Source of the DNA: JASLDZ01 sp965199975
GTDB taxonomy: Bacteria > Pseudomonadota > Alphaproteobacteria > Caulobacterales > Caulobacteraceae
NCBI GenBank assembly: GCA_965199975.1
Contig: OZ241340.1
Coordinates: 1,674,001-1,738,000, forward strand
Direction: 5' to 3'
DNA length: 64,000 bases
In this document: piece after piece, positions 59,039 to 64,000 of the stretch
How positions within the stretch are numbered: the first letter of the stretch is position 1
Layout: every line of letters begins with the position of its first letter
Notes under the pieces: generated by a model
Told to the model about the DNA's origin: nothing
The model's input: the letters and a program-made list of their open reading frames with translations, nothing else
Databases searched by the model: none
Program-made: the position numbers and the translations under genes

Positions 59039-60202
59039 ATGGCCGACGACACGCCCGGACCCGAGGCCGCCAAAGCCCCACCGCCGACGGAGAAAGGCAA
59101 GGACAAGAAGGCGGACAAGAAGAAGCCCGTCTGGCCGTGGCTCGCCGGGGCGGCGGTGCTCGTGGTCTTCGCGCTCGTGGTGCTGTGGATCATCTTCGCC
59201 CCGCACGCCAAGGTGCGCACAACCGACTCCTACGTCACCGCCCATTACGCCACCATCGCGCCGCGGGTGTCAGGGCAGGTCGCCGCGCTTTCGGTCGACG
59301 ACAACCAGCCGGTGCGCGCGGGCGACCTCCTGCTGGCGCTGGACGACCGCGACTATCGCGCCGCCTTGGATCAGGCGCAGGCCGCCTTCGCCAGTGACCA
59401 GTCGCAGGTGGCGCAGGCGGTGGCCCAGCTCGAGCGCCAGCCGGCCCTGATCCGCCAGGCGCAGGCGCAAATGGCCTCGGCCCAGGCGCATCGGGCGCTC
59501 TCGGCGGTGGACACGCGCCGCTACACCAATTTGGCCGCGACGGGCGCGGGGACCGTGCAGCAGCGCCAGCAGGCCACGACGCAGCTGCGCCAGGACGACG
59601 CCGCAGTGGAGCAGGCGAGGGCGGAGGTCACGGCTCAGACCAAGCAGCTCGCCGCCTTGCGCGCCACCATCGCCGCCGCCAACGGCCGCGTCGCCCAGGA
59701 TGGGGCGCAGGTCGAGCAGGCCCGGCTCAACCTCTCCTACACCCGCGTGGTCGCGCCCATCGACGGGGTGATCGACCAGCGCCAGGTGCAGGTGGGCGAC
59801 TTCCTCGCGGCCGGTTCGCCTGTGATGACCCTCGTGCCGCTGCAGGGGGTCTACGTCATGGCCAATTACCGCGAGCTGTCGCTGCGCCACATGCGGCCGG
59901 GTCAGCCGGCGCGCATCCACGTCGATGCCTACGACATCGACCTCGACGGCGTGGTGAACTCGATACCGCCCGCCACGGGATCGGCCTATTCGCCCATCCC
60001 GCCCAACAACGCGACCGGAAATTTCACCAAGATCGTGCAGCGGCTGCCGGTGAAGATCGTCTTCCTGGCAGGCCAGCCGCTGCTGCACCTCGTGCGCGTC
60101 GGCATGTCCACCGAGGTCGTGGTCGACACCGGCCTCGAGAACGTCGTGGCCGAGCAGCGGCGCACCCGCGCGCCGCCGCCGGCCGGACCGGGGGGGCCAT
60201 GA
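59039..60202 (+). CDS. HlyD/EmrA membrane-fusion protein
   Basis: 387 aa. A charged Lys-rich N-terminus, one membrane helix (about 37-58), then KVRTTDSYVTAHYATIAPRV, the lipoyl half-motifs, a coiled-coil hairpin (about 105-230, rich in Gln and Ala), and VVAPIDGVIDQRQVQVGDFL. It joins the inner-membrane MFS pump to the outer-membrane channel. Stop overlaps the next start by 4 nt. Confidence 0.95.
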   Translation: MADDTPGPEAAKAPPPTEKGKDKKADKKKPVWPWLAGAAVLVVFALVVLWIIFAPHAKVRTTDSYVTAHYATIAPRVSGQVAALSVDDNQPVRAGDLLLALDDRDYRAALDQAQAAFASDQSQVAQAVAQLERQPALIRQAQAQMASAQAHRALSAVDTRRYTNLAATGAGTVQQRQQATTQLRQDDAAVEQARAEVTAQTKQLAALRATIAAANGRVAQDGAQVEQARLNLSYTRVVAPIDGVIDQRQVQVGDFLAAGSPVMTLVPLQGVYVMANYRELSLRHMRPGQPARIHVDAYDIDLDGVVNSIPPATGSAYSPIPPNNATGNFTKIVQRLPVKIVFLAGQPLLHLVRVGMSTEVVVDTGLENVVAEQRRTRAPPPAGPGGP

Positions 60203-61674
60203 CCCGCCGCCTCGCCCTCGGCGCGCTCGCCGGCGGAGCCGCGGCGGTGGCGCTGGCGGGCTGCACGGTCGGGCCCGATTTCCACGGGCCCCCGCCGCAG
60301 GCTTCGCCGGCGCGCTATGGGGCCGAGCCGACCGACATCCCCAGCCGCGCCGCTGCGGGCGCGGTGGAGGAGATGTGGTGGACACGCTTCGGCGATCCGG
60401 AGCTGTCGTCGCTGGTCGAGCGCCTCGCCCGGCAGAACCTCGACCTACAGGCCGCCGCCGAGCGCATCATCCAGGCCCGCGCGACGCGCCGCATAACAGC
60501 CGCGCAAGGCCTGCCGCAGATCAACGGCCAAGCCAGCTATATGCGCGAACGCCAGAGCGCGAACGGGACGAACGCTCTGGTCGAACCCGTGCCCGGCGCT
60601 TCCCTCGAATTCGATCTCGACGACGCCAGCCTGCAAGCCAGCTGGGAACTCGATCTGTTCGGCCGGGTGCGCCGCGCCGTAGAGGCCGCCAACGCCGATG
60701 TGCGGACGCAGGTGGAGGCGCGGCGCGACCTGGCGCTGACCGCCGTCGCAGACCTCGCCCAGACCTATCTGCAGCTGCGCGGCGTGCAGGCGCGCGAAGC
60801 CGTGGTGTTGCGCAACCTCGCCACCGCCCAGCTGCGTCGCAAGCTGGTGCGCGACCGCCTGGCGAACGGGGTGGCCACCCTCTCCGATCTGGCGCAGGCC
60901 GACGCCCAGGCCTCGGTCATCGGCGAGGACCTGCCCAGCCTGCGCTCCCAGGAGGCCCAGATGATCAACACGCTGGGCGTGCTCCTCGCCGAGCCGCCCC
61001 GCGCCCTGCTGGCCGAGCTGCGACCGCCCGCCGGCCAGCCGCCCGCGGCCCAGCCCGGCACGCCGCCGACCGTGCCCACGGGCTTGCCGTCGGAACTGCT
61101 GCGGCGGCGCCCCGACATCCGCCAGGCCGAGGCGAGCCTGCACGTCGCCACCGCCCGGACCGGCGTGGCCGTGGCCGACTTCTACCCTGACGTCACGCTT
61201 ACCGGGAGCTTTGGGAACGAGTCTCTGTCCTCCAACCGCCTGTTCGATGCGGCCTCTCGCATGTTCATGGCCGGACCCGCGGTCAGCCTGCCCATCTTCG
61301 TAGGCGGTCAGCTCCACGGCCAGCTTCAGCTGCGCCGCTCGCAGGAGCGCGAGGCGGCGCTGGCCTATCGCAAGGCCGTGCTGCAGGCATGGCGCGAGGT
61401 CGACGACGCGCTCACCAACTACGCCGAGCTGCAACATCGTCGCGCCAACATCGAGTTCGTGCGTCGCGACGACGTTACGGCTCTTCGCGTCGCGGAGCAG
61501 CGCTACCAGCAGGGCGTGGAGAATTTCATCGACGTGACCACCGCCCAGGCCGCGGTCTTTCGCGACGAGGATACGCTGGCGCAGGCGCAGACCGACATCA
61601 CCGCCGGCCTCGTGCGCCTCTACCGCGCGTTGGGCGGCGGCTGGCGCAGCGTGGAGGCCATCGCGCCCGCCTGA
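60199..61674 (+). CDS. RND/MFS efflux outer-membrane lipoprotein (NodT family)
   Basis: 491 aa. Lipobox with Cys22 (AVALAGCTVGPDF), two OEP repeats with long coiled-coil segments, and motifs ASWELDLFGRVRRAVEAANA and LRRRPDIRQAEASLHVATAR. It forms the TolC-like channel that completes the pump with the two genes before it. Substrate unknown. Confidence 0.95.
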   Translation: MTRRLALGALAGGAAAVALAGCTVGPDFHGPPPQASPARYGAEPTDIPSRAAAGAVEEMWWTRFGDPELSSLVERLARQNLDLQAAAERIIQARATRRITAAQGLPQINGQASYMRERQSANGTNALVEPVPGASLEFDLDDASLQASWELDLFGRVRRAVEAANADVRTQVEARRDLALTAVADLAQTYLQLRGVQAREAVVLRNLATAQLRRKLVRDRLANGVATLSDLAQADAQASVIGEDLPSLRSQEAQMINTLGVLLAEPPRALLAELRPPAGQPPAAQPGTPPTVPTGLPSELLRRRPDIRQAEASLHVATARTGVAVADFYPDVTLTGSFGNESLSSNRLFDAASRMFMAGPAVSLPIFVGGQLHGQLQLRRSQEREAALAYRKAVLQAWREVDDALTNYAELQHRRANIEFVRRDDVTALRVAEQRYQQGVENFIDVTTAQAAVFRDEDTLAQAQTDITAGLVRLYRALGGGWRSVEAIAPA

Positions 61675-61714
61675 TCGCCCGCCTGCCGGCCGGGCGTGGC
61701 GTGCGAAACGGGCG

Positions 61715-63201
<1,487 letters not shown>

Positions 63202-63202
<1 letters not shown>

Positions 63203-64000
63203 CAGGCGGCTTCCGCAAAGGCGTCAGCCACCGCGGCGCGCTGGGCGGCGGTCATGTGCAGGCCGAGCTTGGTGCGCCGCCACAGCACGTCCTCGGCCGT
63301 GCGCGCCCACTCCACGCGCCGCAGATATGCGATCTCGCGCGCGGTCAGCCCCGCGCCGAAGTCGCGCCCAAGATCGCTCCAGCCGGCGGCGTCGCCCAGC
63401 ACCTCCTGCAGGCGCGAACCATAGGCGCGGCACAGGCGGGTGAGGTGTGGCTCGCCCAGCCACGGCCGCGCCGCCGCCACCCGTGCGCGGAAGACGTCGA
63501 AGCCTTCGGGCAGGTCGCCGCCGGGCAGGTGGGCGCGGGCGGTCCAGGCGGGGGCGGTCACGCCGAGCGGGATGGCCAGGAGGCTCAAGGCGTGCTCGCC
63601 GAGCTTGCGGAAGGTGGTGATCTTGCCGCCGTACACCGTCAGGAGCGGCGCCGCGCCTGCGGGCGCATCGAGGTCGAGCACATAGTCTCGCGTCACCGCC
63701 GAGGCGTTGGCGTGGCCGTCCTCGTGCAGGGGCCGCACGCCGGCATAGCTCCACACCACGTCGGCGGGCGCGATCTGGCGGATGAAATAGCCGTTCACCG
63801 CCGCGCACAGGTAGGCGATCTCCGCGACCGAAGCGGCCACCGGCCCCGGATCGCCCTCCACGGGCACATCGGTGGTGCCTACAAGCGTGAAGTCGCGCTC
63901 ATAGGGAATGGCGAACACCACCCGCCCGTCGGCTTCCTGCAGCGTGTACGCCCAATCGCCCTCGTAGAGGCGCGGCAGCACGATGTGGCTGCCCTTGACG
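63202..64000 (-). CDS. glpD: glycerol-3-phosphate dehydrogenase (5' part beyond window)
   Basis: The C-terminal 265 residues are visible; the frame is open to the window edge. HIVLPRLYEGDWAYTLQEAD and FAIPYERDFTLVGTTDVPVE belong to the FAD-domain core, YAGVRPLHEDGHANASAVTR and DAPAGAAPLLTVYGGKITTF follow, and the DAO_C domain lies after about 140 visible residues. It oxidises glycerol-3-phosphate to dihydroxyacetone phosphate at the membrane. The ATG at 63981 is not the true start. Confidence 0.95.

Overview
The window is very GC-rich, gene-dense chromosomal DNA from an alphaproteobacterium, most likely a member of the Caulobacterales (Caulobacter/Phenylobacterium-like). The best taxonomic pointer is the order fliQ-fliR-flhB-cckA (31854-36184), the arrangement known around the CckA cell-cycle kinase of Caulobacter. 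The order aroQ-accB-accC-aat facing NDUFA12-mlaD-DUF2155 and the fabD-fabG-acpP-fabF-mltG-yicC-gmk series also fit. No rRNA, tRNA, CRISPR array, transposase or prophage was found.

Layout. 1-1072: a lipoprotein gene running off the left edge. 1227-2608: an acetoacetyl-CoA thiolase followed by a probable 77-nt sRNA that resembles the alpha-r8/MmgR family. 2691-4240: rpsF-rpsR-rplI with promoter and structured leader. 4290-5392: a lower-GC islet with three small genes, one a glycine-zipper membrane protein. 5393-13440: a secreted peroxiredoxin, the fatty-acid synthesis block, mltG, yicC and gmk. 13460-19337: an NTF2-like protein, a TonB-dependent receptor with an abnormal 5' end, glutathione-dependent formaldehyde dehydrogenase and aspS. 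19365-24757: exported pentapeptide protein, DUF218 protein, a PGRP-type amidase of atypical composition, and a protein that keeps only the C-terminal TSCPD domain of B12-dependent ribonucleotide reductase. 24932-31195: complex I accessory subunit, MCE protein, DUF2155, aat, accCB, aroQ, thiS, a Nudix hydrolase and folE. 31196-31853: a 456-bp inverted-repeat element. 31854-39253: flagellar export genes, cckA, a membrane protein and a glycosyltransferase. 39379-44020: PQQ-type sugar dehydrogenase, drug/metabolite exporter, gluQRS, AlkA-type glycosylase, esterase. 44063-48607: NAGPA-like hydrolase, 3-hydroxybutyrate dehydrogenase, GH92 mannosidase, thioesterase. 48724-50034: fumarylacetoacetase. 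50048-56671: a lipid-modification cluster with two cyclopropane-synthase-like methyltransferases. 56675-61674: DUF6134 protein and an EmrAB-TolC-type efflux operon. 61715-64000: glpK and the 3' part of glpD.

The most interesting region is 50048-56671. Two operons diverge from a 113-bp gap. Each start is preceded by the same bipartite element, [CG]CATCC-N16-CGTAGC, placed back to back. This looks like a pair of ECF sigma-factor promoters, and the gene content (Cfa, flavin amine-oxidase-like protein, DUF1365, DUF1295, DUF2177) resembles sigmaE-ChrR (singlet-oxygen) regulons of Rhodobacter and Caulobacter. I infer a stress-inducible membrane-lipid modification system.

Three families of intergenic palindromic repeats are also present (TCCTCGGC stem-loops, GTCAAGG stem-loops, and CCGG-type REPs). 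One copy sits directly upstream of the signal-less receptor gene. All statements come from reading the sequence; no search, folding or composition calculation was run.
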